Shown here: piece after piece, positions 39,581 to 50,700 of the stretch
How positions within the stretch are numbered: the stretch's first letter is position 1
How the letters are laid out: every line of letters begins with the position of its first letter
From: Picocystis sp. L7
Taxonomy: Eukaryota > Chlorophyta > Picocystophyceae > Picocystales > Picocystaceae
Assembly: GCA_020975725.1 (NCBI GenBank)
Contig: QXJR01000024.1
Location: 1 to 64,000 of the forward strand
Reading direction: 5' to 3'
DNA length: 64,000 bases
Notes under the pieces: generated by a model
What the model saw: only the letters and a program-made list of their open reading frames with translations
Database searches by the model: none
Told to the model about the DNA's origin: nothing
Program-made: the position numbers and the translations under genes

Positions 39581-41179
39581 ATGGGAGGGGCTGGAAAAGC
39601 AGGAGGGCCGAAGTTGCAAGGAAAGAACGGGTGGTCCTCTGTGTGCTTTCTAATGTGGCCATGCGGCCTGCTCCTCACTTTTGGACTGCTCAGTACCCTC
39701 TTACTTACTGGCCCGCGGACAAGGCACATCCGCGAGAGATCAAAGAAAATGACAACAGTATTTCAAGCACCGAATTACCAGTCCAAAACGGTGAATTCTA
39801 CAGATCAACCTTGGGGGAAAGTAGGGACCGTAACCTGCCAGTTTAAGGAACTCAATGCGGCCTCCGATCTTTTCCATGAAGATAGGTTCGACCTCTTGAT
39901 GAAGCTTCTTTACATTCGTTTCGTACACCGCAGCCATGTGGAAGGCTTGTTGAAGGTGCCTAGTGCAGCACTGGAAGCATATCTGCAGCACGAGAAAGTA
40001 TGGAATCACTTTCGAGAAGATTGGAAGCGTACTCCTCAGGACTTTCAAACTGCGTTTGAGAAAACATACTCTTCAGTCGTACAAAATGGATTCTCGCCAG
40101 CTCATGCAATACCCATCGTTCTGCAGAAGGACAGTGGTCAAGTGTGGCTGAAGAATGGGGCTCATCGTTCTGCTATTGCAGTTACTCTCGGGCTCGATGC
40201 AATACCCGTTTATTGTGTCAACGAGTCCACTAGGAAGTGGGACTGGCGATTTTTCCATGAGCGGGGGCTTTCGCGTTCTCTGATTGACATGGCTGTGTAC
40301 CACTCTCTTACTCACACAGAGGATGTCTTTATGCTCAACGTATGGCCAAAAGGTTTGCATGCGATGAAGAAACTGGGTGTTACGCTGTCAAAGGTGCTAG
40401 GTATTCTGCGCCGCAATAGCGGAAAGGTTTTGTATTATAAGGAAGTGTCGCTCAACTTTGTTGCGCATGGCATGTACGTTCATATGGCTTATGGGGACAC
40501 TAGTTGGCTATCACAGAAGCAGAACCAGACATATGTTTCTAACAACTCAATGCTGTGTATCTTTGTTCTGTTCAGGAATCAGGAGGTGGCTCGACTTGCA
40601 AGGGACGAAGCGCGCTCTCTGCTTCACTTGGCAACTGAAAAGTGGAAAGATACTGTCCATATGACTGTTGGATCTAGAGATCTTCTTCTCCTGTCTCGTC
40701 AGATCCTTTTTTCGAATTCCCTGCACTACATGAACTTCTCTTCAGCAGAGGGAAAACTAGCTTGTCATGAAGCCTCCGTCAGCCTTGCATCTGTGCAACC
40801 CGTCAACGCAACAGAGGCTACTCCAGGAATACCCTTGCATGTTGACCACTTTTCTGTGGACGCTGGTAGTGTTTTGAGTTTCTATGGTCTAAGGCCAAGA
40901 ACCAACTATGACCTAATATATGACAACCACCTAAGAATGACGAACTGTAGGGCTTGTGGGGAAAAAGTTGGTATGCATATTGTTAGCACCAGGAGGTTTC
41001 GGTATCACAACGTGTCCGTCGAAGACATTCTGTACAATCCAGAGAATGTTGGGTACTGCTATGGGTTGAAGTATGTGGCTTTAAAGCAAGTGCTTTTCTA
41101 TAAGCAAGCAATTTATGAAGAATCCAAGGATGCACGTGATATGGAGCTTATACAAAGGTTACTTCAGAGCAGTTCATAG
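39581..41179 (+). CDS. Type II membrane protein with ParB-like and nucleotidyltransferase-like regions
   Basis: The 532-residue product starts in a good context (ggccATGg). One hydrophobic anchor (about 22-44) makes it a type II membrane protein. Residues 90-260 hold FDLLMKLLYIRF and LKNGAHRSAIAVTLGLDAIPVYCVN, a ParB-like nucleotide-binding pattern. Residues ~290-400 include GKVLYYKEVSLNFVAHGM and WKDTVHMTVGSRD. The C-terminal part has DHFSVDAGSVLSFYGLR, an echo of the nucleotidyltransferase GSxxLxxYGLR...D motif with only one acidic residue left (NYDLI), then YCYGLKYVALKQVLFYK and EESKDARDMELIQ. I recall this architecture in proteins from polysaccharide loci and algae, but not a defined reaction. 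Sugar-phosphate chemistry in the Golgi is an inference. Confidence 0.6.
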   Translation: MGGAGKAGGPKLQGKNGWSSVCFLMWPCGLLLTFGLLSTLLLTGPRTRHIRERSKKMTTVFQAPNYQSKTVNSTDQPWGKVGTVTCQFKELNAASDLFHEDRFDLLMKLLYIRFVHRSHVEGLLKVPSAALEAYLQHEKVWNHFREDWKRTPQDFQTAFEKTYSSVVQNGFSPAHAIPIVLQKDSGQVWLKNGAHRSAIAVTLGLDAIPVYCVNESTRKWDWRFFHERGLSRSLIDMAVYHSLTHTEDVFMLNVWPKGLHAMKKLGVTLSKVLGILRRNSGKVLYYKEVSLNFVAHGMYVHMAYGDTSWLSQKQNQTYVSNNSMLCIFVLFRNQEVARLARDEARSLLHLATEKWKDTVHMTVGSRDLLLLSRQILFSNSLHYMNFSSAEGKLACHEASVSLASVQPVNATEATPGIPLHVDHFSVDAGSVLSFYGLRPRTNYDLIYDNHLRMTNCRACGEKVGMHIVSTRRFRYHNVSVEDILYNPENVGYCYGLKYVALKQVLFYKQAIYEESKDARDMELIQRLLQSSS

Positions 41180-42884
41180 TGCATTCATAGAAAGCGTTCG
41201 AGGAGCATCAATTTGCACTATTCAGTGCCTGGAAATAGGATTTGGGATTGTTTAACCCCATGCTGGACAGATGCGCCTTTTCTTAAACGCCGGAACTTTC
41301 AGTTCTGAGTGCAAGTGCTACTTTTTGCGAAAAAATTCTAAGCTTGGCTTCAAATGAAAAGTCAGCAAGGAAAGTTGGCTGATGAAGCAAAGTTTAACTC
41401 AAAGTGATTGCTTGCCACGTTGAATTGATGAGCAGATTCCTTCGGGCGCAATTGCTGGTCTGGGAATGCCGAATACAGCCCTCTTCCGATTGTTTTTGCG
41501 GCTCGTTCAAAATTGTAGGCAATGCATCGACAGTTTGCACCGAGTCCAAAACAAGAAATTGAATGGACAACTTCCAGAAAGGAAACGAGTGGCAACCTAT
41601 TCTTTGCAAACGGATTGGACAAGGTTGACACACCTCCAAGGGACAGCTGAGGAACTTAGCTTCGCTAAAATACGTTGATTGTTCTTTCAACGAATGAGCG
41701 CATTCGTGAGTGATACCTTATTCCCAAAGGGAATGTTCGCGCTTTGTATAATCATACGTCTGGGGCACGTAGAGTCCATAAGAGGGCAACAATCGATTAT
41801 GCAAACGAATACCCATTCCGGTACAGCTCTTGTAGATAGCCCTCACGTAGTGGTACATTGTTTCCACGTCGCCCTAGTGATGTGCTGCCAAAGTACGTGC
41901 ACTCCTCTTCTTCATGATCAATCGTTTTGAAGACTATGAAGAATCCCGAGGAATGACTCCCAACCGTGATGGAAGCTGCCCATGTTGGCGAAAGTATGGA
42001 TGCCTCAATGGATTTGGCTGTTTCCGTCCACCCAACGTTCAAGCCACGGAATGTAGCGTCTCCTATTTGAGCTTGAACATACTGCCCAAAGTTTGGAAGC
42101 GGAGGCCTTCGACAGAGAAGGTAGCCAGGACAGAGATTTCATATACTTTCTTAACCTTTGAAAATTGTGCGCATGGTATCAACATGTTCATTGCCCCTTA
42201 CGCTTGTAGATGAATGCTTTTCCACTTCGTTGAAGCAAGTCCATCCATCTCTTTGCGAAGCTACGAAACGCTATCTACTTGTGCTTGTAGTAGGAGCAGG
42301 AGCATTTATTCCGAGGTTGCCCTTGCCCCTTTCTTGGGTACGAAGTTCCTTAATTCGTCTCTTGCCGAGGGAATTCATTTTTCGTTGTGTTCGTAGCCTC
42401 TTTTTGTGCATCGTTCTCTTCTTCCGTTGCTATGGTCCATTGGAAGTTCCGTGTAGTCGCTACAAACCTTGTCCCTCGGCCGCTTGGTGAGCCTTGCCAA
42501 CAAATCGATATCGCTCTTGATTCAACCGCATTCTTGACTCACTGTAAATGGTACCACATGTTGTTCACGTATTGTTACGAAAAGTAATGCTAAGGGACTT
42601 CTCCGGAAGGCACAAAGAAGAGAACTTGTTAGAAGAGGGGATTCGGGAATAGAGACTAAACCTTAAATCTACATGCGGCACCTTTTACGAACAAAAAACC
42701 CCCTCTTCAACACGGTGATGTGGTTGGATGGCTTGGGGCAGGTTGTGAAGCGACAGCAGGCCTAACGTAGCCCAAGTTTCTGGCATATTGCGTGTAAAGA
42801 AGGTTCCGCGTTGAGTTGGGAGGTGCGGAGAACCATTGCGTACCTGGAGCTGAGATCAGGAAGGTTCTAATTCAATTACAAGAT
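41180..42884. other. Intergenic, lower GC; nothing identified
   Basis: No frame is convincing and no conserved repeat was matched. It is probably old, decayed mobile DNA. Confidence 0.45.
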
Positions 42885-43322
42885 CCTGTGGGAAGCCCTA
42901 GGTGGCTTCTCACAGGGGGGTGGTGTTTCCAGGCCTTATCCACCATGAGATCTGCTTAGCAAAGATCTCTTGGTGGGTCTGGTGCCCTAGCCAACGGTGA
43001 AGATCCATTCTGTTGGGGATCAAGGGCTGCTGGAGCCCTTCTGGCTGTCCGATCCTCCAGGGCAGAGCCTTGGGATTTGGGAACCCTCGATCGAGTACCC
43101 TGCTGTTTTGGGGCCTCGAGGTAGGGACCGATCTCTGTATAGGGACCGGGGGTTCACCCAAAATGACCAAGGGGATTGCCCGTCCCCAATCAAGCTAGAA
43201 GGTACCAGCCGCGGATAAGTTAGTATCGTCGAGTCCAAAGGCCCGTGAGTGTGTGACCAAGGATGGAGGGGAGATTAGGGCTCCTCCCAGGGGGGGGGCT
43301 AGGACCTATAGTTCCCTTCATT
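42885..43322. repeat. Interspersed repeat family A, copy 2, with four stem-loops
   Basis: The right part (43,070-43,322) matches 1-292. To its left are four stem-loops in a row. 42885-42916 has 13-bp arms with one mismatch; 42940-42976 has 14-bp arms with one mismatch around gcttagcaa. 43002-43021 pairs GATCC with GGATC, and 43022-43040 pairs AAGGGCT with AGCCCTT. Such density suggests a structured transcript or a hairpin-rich non-autonomous element. Its link to the transposon just to the right is unproven. Confidence 0.65.
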
Positions 43323-43689
43323 CTCAAGCATCAAGTATATTCAACTAGCATGTCATGGAAGAGGTAAGCCCATGTCCTCATGCTTGGTCCACCGTGTAAA
43401 AGACACAATGAAGTGTGACAAAAAAAATGCAATTTAAGAGGTAAAGTGGAGATGGACAGCGGCTGAGCAATTGTTTGGGGTTCGCCACTTCTTAATTTTC
43501 AACGTACACGTAATCGTAGTACCAATGAGTGTGGAAGATATCAACCACTTCATCCGCAACTTGAGACCTCATTGAGGAGCACAAGTGCATAAATCTACAA
43601 TGATGGGATCTTCATAGTTCGTGTTCCCCAAAAAGTGAAAGCATAGCAAGTAAACGTGGAGAAATCGTCCGTACTAGATCAGATGGGAG

Positions 43690-45420
43690 ATTTAAACCCA
43701 CAAATATGCGAATCAAGCAAGTGTTCACGTGGGATGCATTCAAGATTTGGAGACGAGGCAACGTTCAAACAAACCTCCGGGCGCACGGTGTTAATGTGCC
43801 AAAGCCCATGGAGCTCGAGTTTTCTTTCATGAAAGCAGGGAGAACATACAATATGCACATGAACGGTTGGAGGCATTTTATCCACATTGTCGTGCTCCTC
43901 CAAAAATATGGGTCTATCGCAATTCGATTAGGGGTCAACTACCATTTGTGTCAGAGGCATTCTTACACAATGGCTCTCCGATTGCTACATCGAAGGGGAG
44001 GACGGGACAAAGATTTCTCTTTCTAAGGAAATCAAAGGAGAGGCAGTATTTGCTAGCGCGCCATGGCTCTTGGTTCTACCTTGACTCGAAAGATCAATTA
44101 AATATGTACACTTTCCCTTTGACTGTCTTAGATTGGAAAACAAACACGGGAAAAGGATTCCTAGCATGTTATTATCTATCCAATCTAGAGGATACAACAT
44201 CGCACGAAGAGGCTCTTGCTTTGGTGAAGTGGTCGTGCCCATTATGGCAACCTAACTCAACTATCACTAGTTGCGCCATGGAACTCGTGAACGCCGTGCA
44301 GTCGAACCTACCGAGTGTATCTTGTATTTGGTGTTAATTTCATGTGCAACAAGCCATTTTAAAGCACACCAAGGGAAAGCGGGCAAATTTTGCAAATAAA
44401 GGGGACTGGAGGTGTGTCCTTACATTATTGCGAGCTATAGTATACGCCAAAAGTGAACCAGCCTTCGTGAAGCCAGAACGTGAATTTATAGAGTATGTCT
44501 ACAAACACGGAGATCATGCTAGTGAACAATATCACTCCACATACGTGAAGCAACACAAAGAACGTTGGGCCACGTACTCAAGAATACGGAGACAATGTTT
44601 GGGGCATGTAGACCGTATCGACACAAACAATCTCAACGAATCCCTCAAAGGGCGAAATAAGCAAGAATTTGGTATTAGGAGGAACAAACATGTAACGAAA
44701 CTGGCTTTGCAGCTCGTTAGTTTTACCCAAAGCCTTTGGAAAGGCTACGCGTATGCCAATGCGTTGCAGAGCAATCCACATCGAACGTGGTACGTTGAAG
44801 GCAATACAAGATCCCCATGGACCTTTGCAAAGTCCCTCGCCCGGATGTCATTGTGCGAGCTTCATTCTTGAAGAAGAAGTTATCAACGAGCCGAGACTTC
44901 GTTGCCATTCGTTGGCCTCCAACAAATGAAGATAGTTGGCTAGTAACTAAACCCAGGAATTCAAAGTACCAAGTACATAGAGCCGTAGGTCAACGGAAAT
45001 GCACTTGTAAATTTCTTGCGCGTACAAGGATGCCTTGTGTGCATGTCTTTGTTGTCTTGAGGTTTGAGGGAACAACCATCAGTGAAGTGGACATGGCAGG
45101 TGCACATTACAATATTGATGATGATTGCATCCGTTGCTCTGGTATCTTGGGTCCTCCCGCAACTTTGGATATGTGCCCAAGTATCCATGAGGACCTTAAA
45201 CATTTTGTGGACGTCGATTTGCAAGGTGGGAGGGAGACTGAACAAGATAATGATGCCAAAGCCCCTTACGTTAGCGACGACGAGGAGCCAGTAGACATCC
45301 CAAGAGCCTTGCGCAACAATTTGTTTGATGTGATAGCTGCGAATTCTGATGTTGTCAAATTGGTTCATTGCACGTTGATTGCTATTGACAAGTACACGTC
45401 AAGCACAACCACACTTTAAA
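43690..45420 (+). mobile_element. Dead Mutator-like (MULE) DNA transposon, transposase remnant
   Basis: The best frame holds a MULE core at 43,867-44,337 (WFYLDSKDQLNMYTFPLTVLD, then FLACYYLSNLED). It continues past a TAA at 44,335 into FHVQQAILKH, so the usual CxWH motif is interrupted. The position of the second catalytic Asp reads ITSCAME, so that acid is lost. A frame change occurs between about 44,817 and 44,871. The last part (44,817-45,419) carries a SWIM zinc finger, CTCKFLARTRMPCVHVF, typical of MULE transposases, then an acidic tail. Terminal inverted repeats were not found. It is inactive. Confidence 0.75.
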
Positions 45421-46499
45421 AGCCTTCCTTCGCCCGATTGAAGGCCAATGCACTAGCATTTGGCAAGCAAATAAGCGATAATCATCTTCAAAACTCACAA
45501 GGAAAGGGTGCTATTAAGTTGTGCGAATGCATAGCCATCCTGCAACCTTGGATGAAATGGTGGGAAAGTCTATTGCTAGGTTACGCGCACCGCAACCCAA
45601 GAGAAGGCAGTGTGCCCAACATACATGTATCACAACACCTGTCCCGATGGAGAAGTTTGCTTGCGGTGATGCAGAAGGTACCTTCAACAAGCGTAAAAAA
45701 AACAGCCTCGATGCTCGCTGCTGAATTCCATGCCATACAACTTCAAAAACACAACTCCTTATGTGCTAATGAAGGTGCTCCAAGATGTCCACAACGCAAA
45801 TGGATCCATCCTTGACCCGCATTCGGTCCTTGCCTCCAGCATTCATCCCACCTACGGTTCCTTTGTGCATGCATGTTTGGTCAGTGGGTGTTGCTATTCC
45901 CAACAATGAGTTGAGAGCGTCAGCAGACGCGATCTTGCAGTTCGAGCTCCATTGCCGTGTATGCTTACCCAATCCATTTCTTGTGTGATGGCTCCCTATT
46001 TACGTTCCAAACGCACTTGTTGCTTCCCCCTAGCGTTCAACAATCCACTTGCCGACACAGCTACCGTTTTGGCAGGATCCCGCCCGGTCTGCAAGCGATT
46101 TGCACCCCACCACCCAGTGGTCGAGACCGCCCGTGCTTTAGAAACCTAGGTCAAGAACCCTCTTCTTGAGGAGGCTACGCTTTCTCCTCAGAGAGTTGGC
46201 CGCCGCGTCCCTAGTGGCCTTGCTTCCGCCTCACGACCTTGCTTGCCCCAAATGAAGGTTCGGTCACTACATGCGTTGCATTCTGCTTCACGTCCCGAAC
46301 GCAGAGGCATGACACAGTACACTTTTTCATTTGCACCGGTGCTAATGGAAGCACAACGTTTTACCACGTTCGGACGTCCCGTTCGCAAGTTGTCCTCCAC
46401 TGCCTCCTCTTTGTCGGTGGATCGTTCGCGACGCACGTGATATGCTTCGTCTGCTTGGCTCTCCCGAAGCATCTTTTGAAGACGTCCCGTTTTCCGAAT
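45421..46499. other. Flank of the dead MULE; no supported gene
   Basis: Probably more decayed element sequence. Frames are short and unrecognisable. Confidence 0.4.
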
Positions 46500-46860
46500 G
46501 AGGAGTCCCTCGATCGGGTTGATTTTCTATTGAGAGAGTTGGGACCAAGGTATCCACTTTGGGAGTCAATTCTCTATGGGAGAATAGACTCAATCCCCCC
46601 TCGATGCACGGCGACTCCGAAGAGATCGGTTTACACGGCGCTCAACTTGAGTCGCATTCATGCGACATCGGATACTCAATATGCATGAATTCATGCATGT
46701 ATTTACGCTCGTAACGCCCCCACCAAGCCCTAGCGCCATCAATTGGCTCGTCCGTCGGATCCATTGGCCGAATCCATCCGGTTCAGGCCGATCACCCAGT
46801 TCAAGGATATCTTCAGTAAACCGGGGATAAGCAGTTTCTATTTTCCCCTCGTACGATCGG
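46500..46860. repeat. Interspersed repeat family B, copy 2
   Basis: Matches 24,960-25,300. It has stem-loops at 46563-46591 (GAGTCaATTCTC and GAGAATaGACTC) and 46651-46666 (GTCGCAT and ATGCGAC), and the perfect 18-base palindrome ATGCATGAATTCATGCAT at 46681-46698. Confidence 0.65.
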
Positions 46861-47704
46861 ACTTGGATGGATTCCGCACGTTCGGTACTGGCCGAAAGGA
46901 TATCTTCAAAGTGGTGACGGCTCGAAATCGATACTTCTCCCACATGGTATCGAATATCCTCGAAGGGGACTGAGCCCTCGGTGGTGGAATCGACCGATGG
47001 GTTGGTTTCGATCGATCGCCCGGACTACGAGTCGCGTGGAGGGAGGACTCGCCTGGGTGAGTCGATGGAAGCGTCTCCTACGGAATCGCCCCCCCCTTTT
47101 CGCCACCTCTTTCCTCCACGACATTCCTCGTCGCACGTTGGTGGGACACCCTCCTTTTTTCCACCCTCCTCCCTCCTTCCCTCCCCCCGTACACGACCGT
47201 TGGGCACACGTGTCCACCCGTGTTCCGGATCCGACCCGTAGATTCCCCCACCCACGTGTCCACCTGGGGGGAGACACGGGTTCGATCCCCATTGGTGGAC
47301 GCCCCGGGGCACTTAAGTCCCGAGTTTACAATCGGGTGGGGGGTGGAGGTCGGTCGAGTCGAGCTGTCGTGTCTTCGTGTGCGGTCAGGAACGACACCTT
47401 CCAGGACACGTCAAACCCCAGGATATTTTCGTGCTGGCGGCGGACGTACCTGGCTCGATGATCACCAGGTGGACACATCATCCGAATCTGGAGGATTCGG
47501 ACCTGGTGGCTGCCGAGAGCGTGTGGCAGGGATGCGGCTGCAGCCGACGGTGGACACGAAGCAACACGTGTTCCCGTGGTCGAGCACCAAGCCGCCATGG
47601 AACGGGTGTGCTTGGTGAAGCGAAGGCGACACAACGATCATTTCCACGAGGTGGGAACGTGCAAGGCAACGCCCACGTCCGCCTCTTGAAGGAAGAAGAA
47701 GGAC
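46861..47704 (+). promoter_or_regulatory. Upstream region of the giant repeat-protein gene
   Basis: GC-rich, with CACACGTGTCC (47,210), CCACGTGTCC (47,253), GCCCCGGGGCA (47,301) and GGACACGTCAAA (47,401). The same motif types occur upstream of amidase 1, the VPPP gene and the gene at 63.9 kb. No clear TATA box was seen. Confidence 0.4.
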
Positions 47705-50700
47705 ATGCTCCTCGCTCGCCTGCAATGGCACGTACTCTTGATCGTATTCTTGTTGGCAGCAAGTAAATGGCCATGCGCCCAAGCGAACCAAACTTGCAGA
47801 CAATGCGAAAGCTGTCGGAATACAAGCTCAGATGAGGAAGTGCACATTGAAGGAGGCACTTACTTGAAAGAAGGATGCAAACGCAACCCGCTCTCCTGCG
47901 AAAGCCACCAGCGGTACTGCAAGTATGAGTGGTTGCATGGTAGGTTCCAACCGTCTTGCGGAAATCCTAAATACTGTGAAAGGCCCACTTGCGGTCACGT
48001 ACAAGATCAAAAGTGCAAATGGGCAAACTTTTCGGAAAAACAAAACAGTACCGTAATTGTGTATGTCAGGGGAACGGAAGCAAGTGCAGATTGCAACCAT
48101 TGCTGCTACCAATCGAATTCGATCAAAATATATGCTCCTGTTAGCAATGGAACCAATGTAACTTCCATTGCCCACATGGAATGGTGCAGCTCGGTCAGCC
48201 CTGGCTCCAGCGATTCTGATCAACTACCCTCAGATGCACAGGGACCAAGCAATCAAGAACGTCCACCAATTGGCCAGCTTCCACCAAGCGAGGCTCCAAC
48301 AAGTGGTGCCCCACCAGGAAATTCACAGCAAGACCAGCCCCCATCACAAGGGCCAGAAACAGAAGAGCCAACTCCTGAAACTCCCCCAAGCCCATCAGGT
48401 TCCCGCCCTGGAGATGGACCAGGATCCCCACCGGACGATGGACCAGGATCCCCACCGGACGATGGACCAGGATCCCCACCGGACGATGGACCAGGATCCC
48501 CACCGGACGATGGACCAGGATCCCCACCGGACGATGGACCAGGATCCCCACCGGACGATGGACCAGGATCGCCACCAGGGAGCTCCTCTGAACCTCCAGC
48601 CGGCAACGGATCGCCACCAGGAAGCAGTTCACCAGGAAGCGGTTCATCACCAGGGAGCGGCTCACCACCAGGCAGTGGTTCACCACCGGGCAGCGGTTCA
48701 CCACCGGGCAGTGGTTCACCACCGGGCAGCGGCTCACCACCAGGGAGCGGCTCACCACCGGGCAGCAGCTCACCACCAGGCAGTGGTTCACCACCGGGAA
48801 GCGGCTCACCACCAGGGAGCGGCTCACCACCAGGGAGCGGCTCACCACCAGGCAGCGGCTCACCACCAGGGAGCGGCTCACCACCGGGAAGCGGCTCACC
48901 ACCGGGAAGCGGCTCACCACCAGGGAGCGGCTCACCACCGGGCAGCGGTTCACCACCAGGGAGCGGCTCACCACCAGGCAGCGGCTCACCACCGGGGAGC
49001 GGCTCACCACCAGGGAGCGGCTCACCACCAGGGAGCGGCTCACCACCAGGGAGCGGCTCACCACCGGGAAGCGGCTCACCACCGGGAAGCGGCTCACCAC
49101 CGGGAAGCGGCTCACCACCGGGGAGCGGCTCACCACCGGGGAGCGGCTCACCACCGGGTAGTGGTGCACCACCAGGGAGCGGCTCACCACCGGGAAGCGG
49201 TTCACCACCGGGAAGCGGCTCACCACCGGGAAGCGGCTCACCTCCAAGCAGTGGTTCACCACCGGGAAGCGGTTCACCACCAGGGAGCGGCTCACCACCG
49301 GGCAGTGGTTCACCACCGGGCAGCAGCTCACCACCGGGCACCAGCTCACCACCAGGGAGCGGCTCACCACCAGGCAGTGGTTCACCACCAGGCAGCGGCT
49401 CACCACCGGGCAGTGGTTCACCACCAGGCAGCGGCTCACCACCAGGCAGCGGCTCACCACCGGGAAGCGGCTCACCACCAGGGAGCGGCTCACCACCGGG
49501 GAGCGGCTCTCCACCGGGGAGCAGCTCACCACCAGGCAGTGGTTCACCACCGGGAAGCGGCTCACCACCGGGCAGCGGCTCACCACCGGGTAGTGGTGCA
49601 CCACCAGGGAGCGGCTCACCACCAGGGAGCGGCTCACCACCGGGAAGCGGCTCACCACCGGGAAGCGGCTCACCACCGGGAAGCGGCTCACCACCGGGGA
49701 GCGGCTCACCACCGGGGAGCGGCTCACCACCAGGGAGCGGCTCACCACCGGGCAGTGGTTCACCACCGGGCAGCGGCTCACCACCAGGGAGCGGCTCACC
49801 ACCAGGGAGCGGCTCACCACCGGGGAGCGGCTCACCACCGGGCAGTGGTTCACCACCGGGCAGCGGCTCACCACCAGGGAGCGGCTCACCACCGGGAAGC
49901 GGCTCACCACCGGGGAGCGGCTCACCACCAGGGAGCGGCTCACCACCGGGGAGCGGCTCACCACCGGGAAGCGGCTCACCACCAGGGAGCGGCTCACCAC
50001 CGGGGAGCGGCTCACCACCGGGGAGCGGCTCACCACCGGGGAGCGGCTCACCACCGGGTAGTGGTGCACCACCAGGGAGCGGCTCACCACCGGGAAGCGG
50101 TTCACCACCGGGAAGCGGCTCACCACCGGGAAGCGGCTCACCTCCAAGCAGTGGTTCACCACCGGGAAGCGGTTCACCACCAGGGAGCGGCTCACCACCG
50201 GGCAGTGGTTCACCACCGGGCAGCAGCTCACCACCGGGCACCAGCTCACCACCAGGGAGCGGCTCACCACCAGGCAGTGGTTCACCACCAGGCAGCGGCT
50301 CACCACCGGGCAGTGGTTCACCACCAGGCAGCGGCTCACCACCAGGCAGCGGCTCACCACCGGGAAGCGGCTCACCACCAGGGAGCGGCTCACCACCGGG
50401 GAGCGGCTCTCCACCGGGGAGCAGCTCACCACCAGGCAGTGGTTCACCACCGGGAAGCGGCTCACCACCGGGCAGCGGCTCACCACCGGGTAGTGGTGCA
50501 CCACCAGGGAGCGGCTCACCACCGGGAAGCGGTTCACCACCGGGAAGCGGCTCACCACCGGGAAGCGGCTCACCTCCAAGCAGTGGTTCACCACCGGGAA
50601 GCGGTTCACCACCAGGGAGCGGCTCACCACCGGGCAGTGGTTCACCACCGGGAAGCGGCTCACCTCCAGGCAGTGGTTCACCACCAGGAAGCGGCTCACC

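Noticed and set aside
41375-41395. Hammerhead ribozyme core (CTGATGA ... )
   Set aside because: The short motif is present but no flanking stems or GAAA partner could be arranged.
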